Made by a program: the position numbers and the translations under genes
In this document: positions 40,773 to 51,873 of the stretch, one piece after another
Numbering within the stretch: position 1 is the stretch's first letter
How the letters are laid out: every line of letters begins with the position of its first letter
From: Microbispora siamensis
GTDB lineage: Bacteria > Actinomycetota > Actinomycetes > Streptosporangiales > Streptosporangiaceae
Reading direction: 5' to 3'
NCBI RefSeq assembly: GCF_016863095.1
Contig: NZ_BOOF01000027.1
Coordinates: 124,001 to 188,000 of the forward strand
Length of the DNA stretch: 64,000 nt
The notes under the pieces: model-generated
The model's input: the letters and a program-made list of their open reading frames with translations, nothing else
Databases searched by the model: none
What the model was told of the DNA's origin: nothing

Positions 40773-42074
40773 TCAGCTCGTGGACGACTGCTCCGCGAGC
40801 GCGGTGGTGATGGTGTTCTCCTTGCCGTCACGGGTGTAGGTGACCGTCACCTTGTCGCCGGGGCGGGAGCTGCGGATGGTGCCGACGAGCGCCTCCGCGC
40901 TGTCCACCAGCTTGTCGTTGATCTTGGTGATCAGGTCGCCCTCCTTGAGGCCGGCCTTCTCCGCCGGGCTGCCGGCCGTGATCGAGCTGACCACCGCGCC
41001 GGACGCGCCGCCGACCGCGTCGGCCACGCTCACGCCGAAGAAGGCGTGGGTCGCCTTGCCCGTCTTGATGAGCTGCTCGGAGACGAGCTTCGCGGTGTTG
41101 ATGGGGATCGCGAAGCCCACGCCGATGTTGCCGGAGCTGGAGCCCGAGGTGGCGATCGCCGTGTTGACGCCGACGACCTGCCCGGAGGAGTTGACCAGCG
41201 CGCCGCCGGAGTTGCCGGGGTTGATCGCGGCGTCGGTCTGGATCATGCCGCCGATCGTGGTGCCCTGGCTCTGCGGCTGCTGCTGCTGTTCCATGCCCCA
41301 GGGGAACTGCGGCTGCTGCTCTTCGGGGGCCTCGGTCAGCGTGCGGTCGAGGGCGCTCACGATGCCGGAGGTGACCGATCCCTCCAGGCCGAGCGGGCTG
41401 CCGATCGCGAGGACGGCGTCGCCGACCTGGAGCTTGTCGCTGTCGCCGAGGGAGGCGGGGGTCAGGCCGGACACGCCCTGCGCCTGGATGACCGCGAGGT
41501 CGGTGGTGGGGTCGGTGCCCTTGATGACGGCGTTGGCGGTCTTGCCGTCGCTGAACTTCACGGTGACCGTGCCGCCGCCCCCGCCGCCGATGCTCACTAC
41601 GTGGTTGTTCGTCAGGATCAGACCGTCGGCCGACAGGATGACACCGGACCCCTCGCCGCCGGCCGTGGCGGTCTTCACCTCGATGGACACCACGGACGGC
41701 ATGATCGCCTTGGCCACCGCGGCGATGGTGGTGGTGGAGGAGTTGGACACCCCCTTGACCACCGGGCTCGCGATCACCGTCTGCCCGCCGTTCACGCTGT
41801 TCGCGACGAGGGCCCCGGTGACCCCGCCGCCCAGCGCCACGGCCACGAGGGCGAGGCCCGCACCCGCCTTCTGTCGGGCGGTCAGCGTGCCCTTCCGCGC
41901 CGGAGGCGGCGGAAACTGCGCCGTGTCATAAGAACCGCTCCCGTAGGCGCCGTACGACTGGTACGCCCCGGTGTACTGCCCGTGCTGCGGCGGAGTGCTT
42001 CCAAACTGGCTCCAGCCGTGACCGGGGAGTATCTGGGTGTTCTCGTCGCCGGGAACGTGCTCAGGTGAACTCAT
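40773..42074 (-). CDS. HtrA/DegP-type serine protease with PDZ domain
   Basis: 433 residues. The cytosolic N-terminus (about 1-75) is Gln/Tyr/Gly-rich, followed by one membrane helix (about 85-105; AGLALVAVALGGGVTGALVA). The trypsin-like domain shows the catalytic triad: His in LILTNNHVVSI, Asp in PTTDLAVIQAQG and Ser in NPGNSGGALVN. A PDZ domain closes the protein (SSITAGSPAEKAGLKEGDLITKINDKLVDSAEAL). An inserted Gln-rich loop (EEQQPQFPWGMEQQQQPQSQ) sits between the barrels. It is membrane-anchored and degrades misfolded exported proteins. The second of two ATGs is chosen because GAGGGGG is 6 bases upstream of it. Confidence 0.94.
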   Translation of the reverse strand: MSSPEHVPGDENTQILPGHGWSQFGSTPPQHGQYTGAYQSYGAYGSGSYDTAQFPPPPARKGTLTARQKAGAGLALVAVALGGGVTGALVANSVNGGQTVIASPVVKGVSNSSTTTIAAVAKAIMPSVVSIEVKTATAGGEGSGVILSADGLILTNNHVVSIGGGGGGTVTVKFSDGKTANAVIKGTDPTTDLAVIQAQGVSGLTPASLGDSDKLQVGDAVLAIGSPLGLEGSVTSGIVSALDRTLTEAPEEQQPQFPWGMEQQQQPQSQGTTIGGMIQTDAAINPGNSGGALVNSSGQVVGVNTAIATSGSSSGNIGVGFAIPINTAKLVSEQLIKTGKATHAFFGVSVADAVGGASGAVVSSITAGSPAEKAGLKEGDLITKINDKLVDSAEALVGTIRSSRPGDKVTVTYTRDGKENTITTALAEQSSTS

Positions 42075-42208
42075 CGCCATCCCCCTCAATGGATTCGCCG
42101 GTGATCCCGGCTCTCCGCCGGTACACGTAATACGATGACGCATCGGCGATAAGGTCTCGCTAAGCGATCAGCGGTGGGGATCCCCGAGCGCCCTACGCGT
42201 ACTTTATG

Positions 42209-43744
42209 TCAGCTCGTCCGGGGCCAGTACTCGTCCCTGAGCAGGCGCTTGTACAGCTTGCCGGTGGGGTGGCGGGGCAGCTCGTCCCGGAAGTCGACCG
42301 ACTTCGGGCACTTGTAGTGGGCCAGGCGTTCCCGGCAGTAGGCGATCAGCTCGGCCTCCAGGGCGGGACCGGCGGCGGCCGGGTCCGCCGGCTGCACGAC
42401 GGCCTTGACCTGCTCGCCCATCTCGGGGTCCGGCACCCCGAAGACGGCCACGTCGGCCACCTCGGGGTGCATCGCCAGCACGTTCTCGGCCTCCTGCGGG
42501 TAGATGTTCACCCCACCGGAGATGATCATGTACGAGCGCCGGTCGGTTAGGTAGAGGAAGCCGTCATCGTCCAGATAGCCGATGTCCCCCAGCGTGGTCC
42601 AGCCACGGCCCTTGGGGTCCTGGACCGACGCGGTCTTCTCGGGGTCGCCGTGATACTCGAACTTCGGCCCGTCCGAGAAGTAGACCGTGCCGTGCTCACC
42701 GGGCGGCAGCTCGTTTCCGTCCTCGTCGCAGACGTGGGTGACCCCGAGCAGCGGCCGGCCCACCGTGCCCTTGTGGGCGAGCCAGTCCTCCGGCCCCGCG
42801 TACAGGAAGCAGTTGCCCTCCGTGCCCGCGTAGTACTCGTGGATGATCGGCCCCCACCACTCCATCATCCGCTCCTTGACCTCGACGGGGCAGGGCGCGG
42901 CGGCGTGGATGGCGCAGCGCAGCGACGACAGGTCGTAGCGCTCGCGCACCTCCTCGGGCAGCTTGAGCATCTTGACGAACATCGTGGGCACCCACTGCGC
43001 GTGGGTGACCCGGTGCCGCTCGACGAGCGCCAGCGCCTCCTCGGGGTCGAACCTCTCCATCACCACCACGGTCGCGCCGAGGCGCTGGAACGACATGCTG
43101 TACCGCAGCGGAGCGGCGTGGTAGAGCGGCGCGGGCGACAGGTACACGCTGTCGGCCGAGGGCGCGAACAGGAACTGGATGAGCTGCACCAGGGCGCCGG
43201 GGGCCTCCAGCGGCGCCCGGCTGAGCGGCGGCTTGACCCCCTTGGGGCGTCCCGTGGTGCCCGACGAGTAGAGCATGTCGGCGCCCTGGCACTCGTCGTC
43301 GACCGGCGTCACGGGCTGCCCCGCCACGGCCTCCTCGTACGAGGTGAACCCCGGGGCGACGCCGTCGACCATGAGCCGCAGCTCGACCCCGGGCGTGGCC
43401 TCGGTGACGGCGCTCGCGACGCCGGCGAGCTTCGCCGAGGAGATGAAGACCCGGGCCCCGCAGTTGTCCACGATGTACGACAGCTCGTCGGCCTGGAGGC
43501 GGGAGCTGATCGCGGTGTAGTACAGGCCCGAGCGGTGCGCGGCCCAGGCGATCACGAGGAAGAGCGGATGGTTCTCCAGCATGAAGGCGATGTGATCGCC
43601 AGGCTTCAGGCCCGCGGCCCGCAGCAGATGGGCCAGGCGGTTGGATTCCTCGTCGAGCTCGCGAAAGGTGATCACACGGCCGGAGCCCGCCATGATCACT
43701 GCCGGTTTGTCCGGCGTCACCGCCGCGATCGCCCCAGGGTGCAT
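42209..43744 (-). CDS. acyl-CoA synthetase (FadD-like AMP-binding enzyme)
   Basis: 511 residues. ANL-family motifs are MLYSSGTTGRPKGVKPPLS, EYYAGTEGNCFLYAG, GWTTLGDIGYLDDDGFLYLTDRRSYMIISGGVNIYPQE and the final lysine in LPRHPTGKLYKR. It should ligate a fatty or related carboxylic acid to CoA through an acyl-adenylate. It stands alone between htrA and the Fic gene; no beta-oxidation genes are adjacent. No clear ribosome-binding site precedes the ATG, so the start is moderately certain. Confidence 0.93.
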   Translation of the reverse strand: MHPGAIAAVTPDKPAVIMAGSGRVITFRELDEESNRLAHLLRAAGLKPGDHIAFMLENHPLFLVIAWAAHRSGLYYTAISSRLQADELSYIVDNCGARVFISSAKLAGVASAVTEATPGVELRLMVDGVAPGFTSYEEAVAGQPVTPVDDECQGADMLYSSGTTGRPKGVKPPLSRAPLEAPGALVQLIQFLFAPSADSVYLSPAPLYHAAPLRYSMSFQRLGATVVVMERFDPEEALALVERHRVTHAQWVPTMFVKMLKLPEEVRERYDLSSLRCAIHAAAPCPVEVKERMMEWWGPIIHEYYAGTEGNCFLYAGPEDWLAHKGTVGRPLLGVTHVCDEDGNELPPGEHGTVYFSDGPKFEYHGDPEKTASVQDPKGRGWTTLGDIGYLDDDGFLYLTDRRSYMIISGGVNIYPQEAENVLAMHPEVADVAVFGVPDPEMGEQVKAVVQPADPAAAGPALEAELIAYCRERLAHYKCPKSVDFRDELPRHPTGKLYKRLLRDEYWPRTS

Positions 43745-43803
43745 AACCGAACGTTACTCGGTTTGCTTTCCGCACGGTAGGCGCGAATTCCCGATGCGTC
43801 CGC

Positions 43804-44952
43804 TCAGCCCTCCAGCGCCCGGTAGGGGTCGCGCAGCGGCCTGGCCCGCTCGGCGAACGCGGCCTTGATCTCCGTCATCTTCGGCCCCGGCGCGTAGAAG
43901 CGGCCCTTCGTCTCCCCGTACGGCTGGAGCCACCCGGTGGCCGCCAGCTCGCGCAGGTCGCGGGCGGCCTGGCCCTGGCTCAGCCCCTCGTCGGCCTGGT
44001 ACATGCCCCGCCGCAGCCGCCGGGAGACGAACACCTGGTAGAGCGCCGAGACCGTGCGCGGGTGCAGGCCCTGCGCCCCGGTCTGCTCCTCCAGCAGCAT
44101 CCACACCTCGCCCGCCTCGGCGAGCCGGCGTCCCACCCGCTGCGCCTGCATGTGATGGCAGCGCAGGACGAACCGCACCCACGAGAGGGTGTCCCCGTGC
44201 GGGCTCCACCGGCGGCGTCCCACCTCGCCGAGCACGTCATAGTAGTCGTAGGTGGTGCGGCCCTCGCCCAGCCACTCCTCGATCGAGGCGAACTCCGGCG
44301 TGGTGATCTGGTCGCGGCCGAGCACGAGCGTCTGCAGCGCCCGCGACATGCGCCCGTTGCCGTCCCGCCACGGGTGGATCTTGACGAGGTTGAGGTGCGC
44401 CATGGCGGCGCGCACGTAGCTGGGCGCGCCGAGGTCGCCCTCGTTGAGCCACTCGACCAGTTCCGCCAGCAGGTCGGGGACCTGTTCGTGGTCGGGGCCC
44501 TCGTAGACCACCTCGCCGGTGGCGGAGTTGCGCACGTAGATCCCGCCGGGCCGCACCGTGCCCGGCGTCTTGTCCACGTGATGGCCGATCATCATGAAGT
44601 TGAGCGCGTGCAGCAGGCCCGCGTCGTAGCGGAAGACCCGTGCCCGCGACAGGGTGCCGATGTAGGTGAGCGCCTGCCGGTAGCCGGCGATCTCCCGGGC
44701 CACGGCCGCCGACGCCTCCAGGGGGTCCTCGCCGGACATGATCGACTCGATGTCCTCGACGCTGGCGTGGTAGCCCTCGATGGAGTTGGATCCCTGGATC
44801 GCGCGCGCCTGCAACTGCCGCCGCAGCAGGCCGTCCCAGCGGTGGGCCTCCGCCAGCCGGTATTTCAGGTCGCGCCGCATCTCCTCGATCTCGGCGAGCA
44901 CCTTCTCGTCCGCGGCCTCCAGTGCCGGTGTCCCGTACAGCATGGGGCCCAT
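43804..44952 (-). CDS. Fic-domain protein (probable AMP transferase)
   Basis: 382 residues. The Fic core motif is intact, HPWRDGNGRMSR, with catalytic His193. An N-terminal inhibitory helix motif, GSNSIEGYH (about 54-62), matches the class II self-inhibited (S/T)xxxE(G/N) type, where Glu59 blocks ATP until relieved. A C-terminal winged-helix-like region (about 310-375) follows. Class II Fic proteins AMPylate cytosolic targets or themselves. No antitoxin gene is adjacent, as expected when inhibition is internal. A 14-base-arm palindrome lies just ahead of its start and may be its operator. Confidence 0.92.
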   Translation of the reverse strand: MGPMLYGTPALEAADEKVLAEIEEMRRDLKYRLAEAHRWDGLLRRQLQARAIQGSNSIEGYHASVEDIESIMSGEDPLEASAAVAREIAGYRQALTYIGTLSRARVFRYDAGLLHALNFMMIGHHVDKTPGTVRPGGIYVRNSATGEVVYEGPDHEQVPDLLAELVEWLNEGDLGAPSYVRAAMAHLNLVKIHPWRDGNGRMSRALQTLVLGRDQITTPEFASIEEWLGEGRTTYDYYDVLGEVGRRRWSPHGDTLSWVRFVLRCHHMQAQRVGRRLAEAGEVWMLLEEQTGAQGLHPRTVSALYQVFVSRRLRRGMYQADEGLSQGQAARDLRELAATGWLQPYGETKGRFYAPGPKMTEIKAAFAERARPLRDPYRALEG

Positions 44953-44959
44953 GACAGCA

Positions 44960-44999
44960 TGGACGAATCATCCGGTCAAGCGACTGGATGATTCGTCCA
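44960..44999 (-). promoter_or_regulatory. long palindrome between metQ and fic
   Basis: TGGACGAATCATCC (44960-44973) and GGATGATTCGTCCA (44986-44999) are perfect 14-base arms around a 12-base centre. It begins 7 bases ahead of the fic ATG and 12 bases after the metQ stop. There is no T-run, so an operator over the fic translation start, or a 5' stem, is at least as likely as a met-operon terminator. Confidence 0.6.
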
Positions 45000-45011
45000 C
45001 ATATGTTCGCG

Positions 45012-45845
45012 TCAGGAGGCGGGGATGACCGAGCCCTTGAAGGTGTCCTCGATGTACTTCTTCACCTCGGGGCCGGTCAGCAGCCCGGCCAGCGTCTTCA
45101 CCCGCGGGTCGCTCTCGTGCCCCTGCGCGACCACCAGGCCGTTGGCGTACGGGTTGCCCTCGGCCTTCTCCAGCACCAGCGCGTCGGAGGACGGGTTGAG
45201 GTTCGCCTCCAGCGCGTAGTTGCCGTTGATCACGGCGGCGTCCACGTCGTCGAGCGAGCGCGGAAGCTGCGCGGCCTCCAGCGGGCGGAAGGTCAGGTTC
45301 TTCGGGTTGCCGGTCACGTCGCGCTCGGTCGCGGCGGTGCCCACGCCGTCCTTGAGCGTGACCACGCCGTTGTCGGCGAGCAGCTTGAGCGCCCGGCCGA
45401 GGTTGGTGGCGTCGTTGGGCACCGCGACCGTGCCGCCCTGCGGCAGCGAGGCGAGGTCCTTGACCTTCTTGGAGTACAGGCCGAGCGGCTCCAGGTGCAC
45501 GGGGGCGACGAAGCTCAGCTTCGTGCCCTTGGAGGCGTTGAAGTCGTCCAGGTAGGGCTTGTGCTGGAAGTAGTTGGCGTCGAGCTGGCCGTCCTGGAGC
45601 TGCAGGTTGGGCTGCACGTAGTCGCTGAATTCGACGATCTCAAGCTTCAGGCCCTTCGCGGCGGCCAGGTTGTCGGCCACGTACTTCAGGATCTGCGCGT
45701 GCGGCACCGGGCTCACGCCGACCTTGAGCGGGGCGTTCGCCGCCGCCGTGCCGGAGGCGGTCGCGGTGTCCGAAGACGAGGACCCGCAGGCGGACAACAC
45801 GAGCGCGACCACGGCGGCGATGACGAGGCCGAGCGTTCTACGCAT
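45012..45845 (-). CDS. metQ: methionine ABC transporter substrate-binding lipoprotein
   Basis: 277 residues with a lipoprotein signal (RRTLGLVIAAVVALVLSAC, Cys20). The mature protein is of the NlpA/MetQ family: LKVGVSPVPHAQILKYVADNLAAAKGLKLEIVEFSDYVQPNLQL, DANYFQHKPYLDDFN, VAPVHLEPLGLYSKKVKDL, VAVPNDATNLGRALKLL and DAAVINGNYALEANL. It delivers D- or L-methionine to MetNI. Last gene of metNIQ, 22 bases after metI. Confidence 0.94.
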   Translation of the reverse strand: MRRTLGLVIAAVVALVLSACGSSSSDTATASGTAAANAPLKVGVSPVPHAQILKYVADNLAAAKGLKLEIVEFSDYVQPNLQLQDGQLDANYFQHKPYLDDFNASKGTKLSFVAPVHLEPLGLYSKKVKDLASLPQGGTVAVPNDATNLGRALKLLADNGVVTLKDGVGTAATERDVTGNPKNLTFRPLEAAQLPRSLDDVDAAVINGNYALEANLNPSSDALVLEKAEGNPYANGLVVAQGHESDPRVKTLAGLLTGPEVKKYIEDTFKGSVIPAS

Positions 45846-45867
45846 GGGACAGAACTCCTTAGATGGG

Positions 45868-46524
45868 TTAACGGTGGGAAAGACGGCGGGCGACGGCGTC
45901 GCCCAGGGTCTGCGCGAGCTGCACCACGACGACCAGCACGACCACGGTGACGACCATGAGCGTGGTCTCGAACCGCTGGTATCCGTAGCGGACGGCGAGG
46001 TCGCCGAGACCGCCGCCGCCGATCACCCCGGCCATGGCCGAGTAGGAGATGAGCGTGACCACGGTGACGGTCAGCCCGGCGACCAGGCCGGGCAGCGCCT
46101 CGGGGAGCAGGACGCGCGCCACGATCGTCACCCGGCCCGCCCCCATCGCCTCGGCCGCCTGCACGACGTCGCGGCCCACCTCGCGCAGCGCCGTCTCCAC
46201 CAGCCGGGCGAAGAACGGCACCGCGCCGATCGTCAGCGGGACCACCGCGGCGGCGGTCCCGATCGTGGTGCCGGTGAGCACGCGGGTCACCGGGATGACC
46301 GCGATCATGAGGACGATGAAGGGCAGCGACCGGCCGACGTTGACGACGAGGCCGAGCACGCGCCGCACGGCGGGGGCCGGGAACAGCCCGCCCCGGTCCG
46401 TCCCGGCCAGGCAGACGCCGAGCGGCAGCCCGAACAGCACGGTGAACAACGTGGACCAGCCCACCATCACGGCGGTCTGCCCGGTGGCCTCCCACAGCAG
46501 AGGGCTCATCTCCGACCAGGTCAT
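45868..46524 (-). CDS. metI: methionine ABC transporter permease
   Basis: 218 residues, normal for MetI, with five membrane helices and the cytoplasmic coupling loop [42 protein letters not shown] start overlaps the metN stop as ATGA. It forms the membrane channel for MetN and MetQ. Confidence 0.94.
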   Translation of the reverse strand: MTWSEMSPLLWEATGQTAVMVGWSTLFTVLFGLPLGVCLAGTDRGGLFPAPAVRRVLGLVVNVGRSLPFIVLMIAVIPVTRVLTGTTIGTAAAVVPLTIGAVPFFARLVETALREVGRDVVQAAEAMGAGRVTIVARVLLPEALPGLVAGLTVTVVTLISYSAMAGVIGGGGLGDLAVRYGYQRFETTLMVVTVVVLVVVVQLAQTLGDAVARRLSHR

Positions 46525-47465
46525 GCGTCCTCCTCCACCAGCAGGCCGCGCTCGCGCAGGTCGGCGAGGGCGGCAGCCGTACCGGCTCCGGTGATCCGCA
46601 GCCGCAGCCGGCCCGCCGGGACCCCCGCGACCTGTTCGACCGCACCCGCGGCGACGGCGACGTCCACGTCGTACGTACGCGCGAGCCGCGACAGCAGGGT
46701 CTGGTCGGCGGCCAGGGCGACCGTCACGGTGCCGGGCTCGGCGGGCGGCAGCGGGAACAGCTCGGCCGCCAGGCGCGACCCGGGGGTGGCGAGCAGGTCC
46801 GGGATGGGGCCCGCCTCGGCGATCCGCCCGTCGCTCATGATCGCCGCCGAGTCGCAGACGGCCTTGATGACGTCCATCTCGTGGGTGATGAGCAGGATGG
46901 TCAGCCCCAGCTCCCGGTTGAGCCGCCGCAGCAGGGCCAGGATCGACTGGGTCGTGGCGGGGTCGAGCGCGGACGTGGCCTCGTCCGACAGCAGCACCGA
47001 CGGCTCGGCGGCGAGCGCCCGCGCGATGCCGACCCGCTGCTTCTGGCCGCCGGACAGCTGCGCGGGGTAGGCCCCGGCCCGGTCGGCCAACCCCACGAGG
47101 TCGAGCATCTCCGCGACGCGCCGGGCCCGGGCGGCCCTGCCGACGCCCATGACCTCCAGGGGGAAGGCCACGTTGCCCGCCACCGTGCGCGACGACAGCA
47201 GCGCGAAGTGCTGGTGGATCATGCCGATGCGCTGGCGGGCGCGGCGCAGGTCGGCCGCGCCGAGGGCGGTCAGCTCGCGCCCGTCGACGGTCACCACGCC
47301 CTCGTCGGGACGCTCGAGCAGGTTGACGCAGCGCAGCAGGGTGCTCTTGCCTGCGCCGCTGCGCCCGAGCACGCCGAAGACCTCGCCCTTGCCGACGTGG
47401 AGGTCGACGCCGTCGAGCGCGACGACGTCGCCGTAGGCCTTGCGCAGGCCCGTAACCGTGATCAC
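46521..47465 (-). CDS. metN: methionine ABC transporter ATP-binding protein
   Basis: 314 residues from a GTG with GGGGA upstream. The ATPase domain has Walker [15 protein letters not shown], signature [15 protein letters not shown], Walker [14 protein letters not shown] and [11 protein letters not shown]. Residues about 240-310 form the C-terminal NIL/ACT-like domain that binds methionine and inhibits transport when methionine is plentiful (trans-inhibition). First gene of metNIQ, downstream of a structured leader that may sense S-adenosylmethionine. Confidence 0.94.
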   Translation of the reverse strand: MITVTGLRKAYGDVVALDGVDLHVGKGEVFGVLGRSGAGKSTLLRCVNLLERPDEGVVTVDGRELTALGAADLRRARQRIGMIHQHFALLSSRTVAGNVAFPLEVMGVGRAARARRVAEMLDLVGLADRAGAYPAQLSGGQKQRVGIARALAAEPSVLLSDEATSALDPATTQSILALLRRLNRELGLTILLITHEMDVIKAVCDSAAIMSDGRIAEAGPIPDLLATPGSRLAAELFPLPPAEPGTVTVALAADQTLLSRLARTYDVDVAVAAGAVEQVAGVPAGRLRLRITGAGTAAALADLRERGLLVEEDA

Positions 47466-47690
47466 TTGCTGTCCCCGAAGAAGTTGGCGGCCGATTGCTC
47501 ACGCATGCGCGGCTAGCGCGTGCCGGGTGGGAAGGGCAGATGCGTGATCCGGCGCAGGATCAGATCGGGCAGCGGGGAGAGCGTCATCGGTGAGTGCCTT
47601 CGTTGGAGGGGTGGGGTCGCAGGCTTCAGGCCGTGGGACACCCTCGCTCGGGCGGGTTCACCAGGTTCGATACGCTCACGACCGGCTGAA
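47466..47690 (-). promoter_or_regulatory. structured metNIQ leader, candidate S-adenosylmethionine riboswitch plus small ORFs
   Basis: On the minus strand the leader opens with GGTCGTGAGCG (from 47683). It continues with GGTGAACCCGCC, GAGGGTGTCCC and CTGAAGCC, and closes with CTGCGACC (to 47615) or, alternatively, CACTCACCGATGAC (near 47585). GGTCG/CGACC and GUCG/UGAC can each close the fold. The blocks recall SAM-I/IV riboswitches of actinomycetes, but I cannot confirm the class. Two small ORFs follow: 24 codons (47513-47587, AAGG upstream) and 14 codons (47462-47506, [14 protein letters not shown]), the latter overlapping metN as GTGA. Their translation is uncertain. Confidence 0.5.
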
Positions 47691-47743
47691 ACAGGAGTGA
47701 GCTAATCCTTATTCCATACCGGGAATGTGTGCTTCGTCACAGG

Positions 47744-47782
47744 GAAAGGCCCGCGCCTCCGGAGCGGAGACGCGGGCCGTGT
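47744..47782 (-). terminator. lon terminator
   Basis: A near-perfect long stem, GGCCCGCGTCTCCG / CGGAGGCGCGGGCC on the minus strand (47748-47778), followed by TTTCCC, starts 13 bases after the lon stop. Confidence 0.8.
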
Positions 47783-47790
47783 GGAGTGGG

Positions 47791-50151
<2,361 letters not shown>

Positions 50152-50165
50152 CAGCACTCCACTAG

Positions 50166-50186
50166 GTTGAGTTATGTCGGCTCAAC
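50166..50186 (-). promoter_or_regulatory. HAIR element (HspR operator) upstream of lon
   Basis: GTTGAGT-N7-GCTCAAC matches the HAIR consensus CTTGAGT-N7-ACTCAAG in all inner positions of both arms and is itself almost perfectly symmetric. HspR represses lon, dnaK and clpB in Streptomyces, so repression of lon here is well supported. The hspR gene is elsewhere. Confidence 0.8.
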
Positions 50187-50290
50187 TAACAGGAGCCCGA
50201 TCCTGTTCCCTGTTCTGCGTCAGTTCGCTGTGAGCGATCGTAATCGTGTAATCCCCACTGCTGTGGCGCGCCCATTCCCCTGAGTGGCGC

Positions 50291-51766
50291 ATGATGACGT
50301 CCATGACATCCGGACATATCCGGCTTCGCTCGGCACCGGGCCGGTGGGTGCTGCTGACCACGGTCCTCGGGTCGGGCATGGCGACGCTCGACGGCACCGT
50401 GGTCAACGTGGCCCTCCCCGCCCTCGGGCGCGACCTCCACGCCGGAATGTCCGGCCTCCAGTGGACCGTGAACGCGTACACGCTCACCATGGCGGCGCTG
50501 ATCCTGCTGGGCGGGTCGCTGGGCGACCGGCTCGGCAGGCGGAAGGTCTTCGTCGCCGGGGTGGCCTGGTTCGCCCTGGCCTCCGCCCTCTGCGGACTCG
50601 CGCCGAACGCGCCCGTGCTCGTGCTCGCCCGTGCACTCCAGGGCATCGGCGGGGCCCTGCTGATCCCCGGGTCCCTGGCGATCATCCAGGCGAGCTACGT
50701 GCGCGACGACCGGCCCCGCGCCGTCGGCGCCTGGTCGGGGCTGGGCGGCGTGGCCGCCGCCCTCGGGCCGCTGCTCGGCGGATGGCTCGTGGAGGCGGCC
50801 GGGTGGCGGTGGGTGTTCCTGCTCAACCTGCCGCTCGCGGCCGTCGTGGTCGGCGTCGCCGCCCGGCACGTGCCCGAGACCCGGGACGCCGGGCCGCACG
50901 GCCGCTTCGACGTGCTCGGGACCGTCCTCGCCGCCCCCGCGCTGGCCGGGCTGACGTACGGCCTGATCCTGGCGGGCGACGGCCTGGTGCCGCTGGCCGC
51001 CGGGCTCGTCCTGGCCGCCTGCTTCGTGGTGGTGGAGATCCGGCGCTCGCCCCGGTCCCTCGTCCCCGTGGGGGTCTTCGCCTCGAAGGAGTTCACCGCG
51101 GTCAACGTCGTCACACTGGTCATGTACGCCGCGATGGGCCTGGTGTTCTTCCTGCTGGTCGTCCAGCTCCAGGTGTCGGCCGGGTTCTCTCCCGTCGCCG
51201 CCGGGTCGGCGATGCTCCCGGTCACGGTCCTCATGCTGCTGCTGTCGCCCCGGGCCGGCGAGCTGGCGAGGAAGACGGGCCCGCGCCTGCCCATGACGGG
51301 AGGCATCCTCCTGTGCGCGGCCGGGCTGCTGCTGATGAGCCGCATCGCCCCGGGCTCGTCCTATCTCACCGGCGTGCTGCCCGCGGCGGTCGTGTTCGGG
51401 CTCGGCCTGTCCGCCGCCGTCGCCCCGCTCACCGCGACCGTGCTCGCCACGGCCGAGGAGCGGTACGCGGGCGTGGCGAGCGGGGTCAACAACGCCCTGG
51501 CCCGGACGGGCGGCCTCCTGGCCGTCGCGGCCGTCCCGCCACTGGTGGGGCTGACGGGGGACGCCTACGACTCCCCGGCCGCCTTCACCCGGGGGTTCCA
51601 CACGTCGATGCTGGTCAGCGCGGCCATGATGGCCGTCGCGGCGGTCATCACGTTCGCCACGATCAGGTCGAACGTCCTCGCGACCGCGTCCGAACCGCCC
51701 GCCCCCGGCTGCCCAGTCGACGCGCCGTCCCTCGACCCCCGCCCTCCGGCGAGTTCGGGCACCTGA
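50291..51766 (+). CDS. MFS multidrug exporter (EmrB/QacA, 14 helices)
   Basis: 491 residues with about 14 membrane segments. Family motifs are GSGMATLDGTVVNVALPALGRDL in helix 1, GGSLGDRLGRRKVFV (motif A), LQGIGGALLIPGSLAIIQ and the antiporter motif C-like GLGGVAAALGPLLGGWLVEAAGWRWVFLLNLP. It is a proton-coupled drug exporter of the DHA2 family. It is divergent from lon and shares that short promoter region. No regulator is adjacent, and the substrate is unknown. Confidence 0.93.
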   Translation: MMTSMTSGHIRLRSAPGRWVLLTTVLGSGMATLDGTVVNVALPALGRDLHAGMSGLQWTVNAYTLTMAALILLGGSLGDRLGRRKVFVAGVAWFALASALCGLAPNAPVLVLARALQGIGGALLIPGSLAIIQASYVRDDRPRAVGAWSGLGGVAAALGPLLGGWLVEAAGWRWVFLLNLPLAAVVVGVAARHVPETRDAGPHGRFDVLGTVLAAPALAGLTYGLILAGDGLVPLAAGLVLAACFVVVEIRRSPRSLVPVGVFASKEFTAVNVVTLVMYAAMGLVFFLLVVQLQVSAGFSPVAAGSAMLPVTVLMLLLSPRAGELARKTGPRLPMTGGILLCAAGLLLMSRIAPGSSYLTGVLPAAVVFGLGLSAAVAPLTATVLATAEERYAGVASGVNNALARTGGLLAVAAVPPLVGLTGDAYDSPAAFTRGFHTSMLVSAAMMAVAAVITFATIRSNVLATASEPPAPGCPVDAPSLDPRPPASSGT

Positions 51767-51873
51767 CCGTCGTCGCGGTTCCTGCTACCCGATCACGCGG
51801 CCGCGCGTGGAACCGGAACCCCGCCCCCGATCGTCACTACCCGTGCACGATCACACTCATCGAAGGACTCTCC

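Noticed and set aside
47640-47690. tRNA-like GGTTCGA segment in the met leader
   Set aside because: No acceptor stem or anticodon arm can be drawn around it; it belongs to the structured leader.
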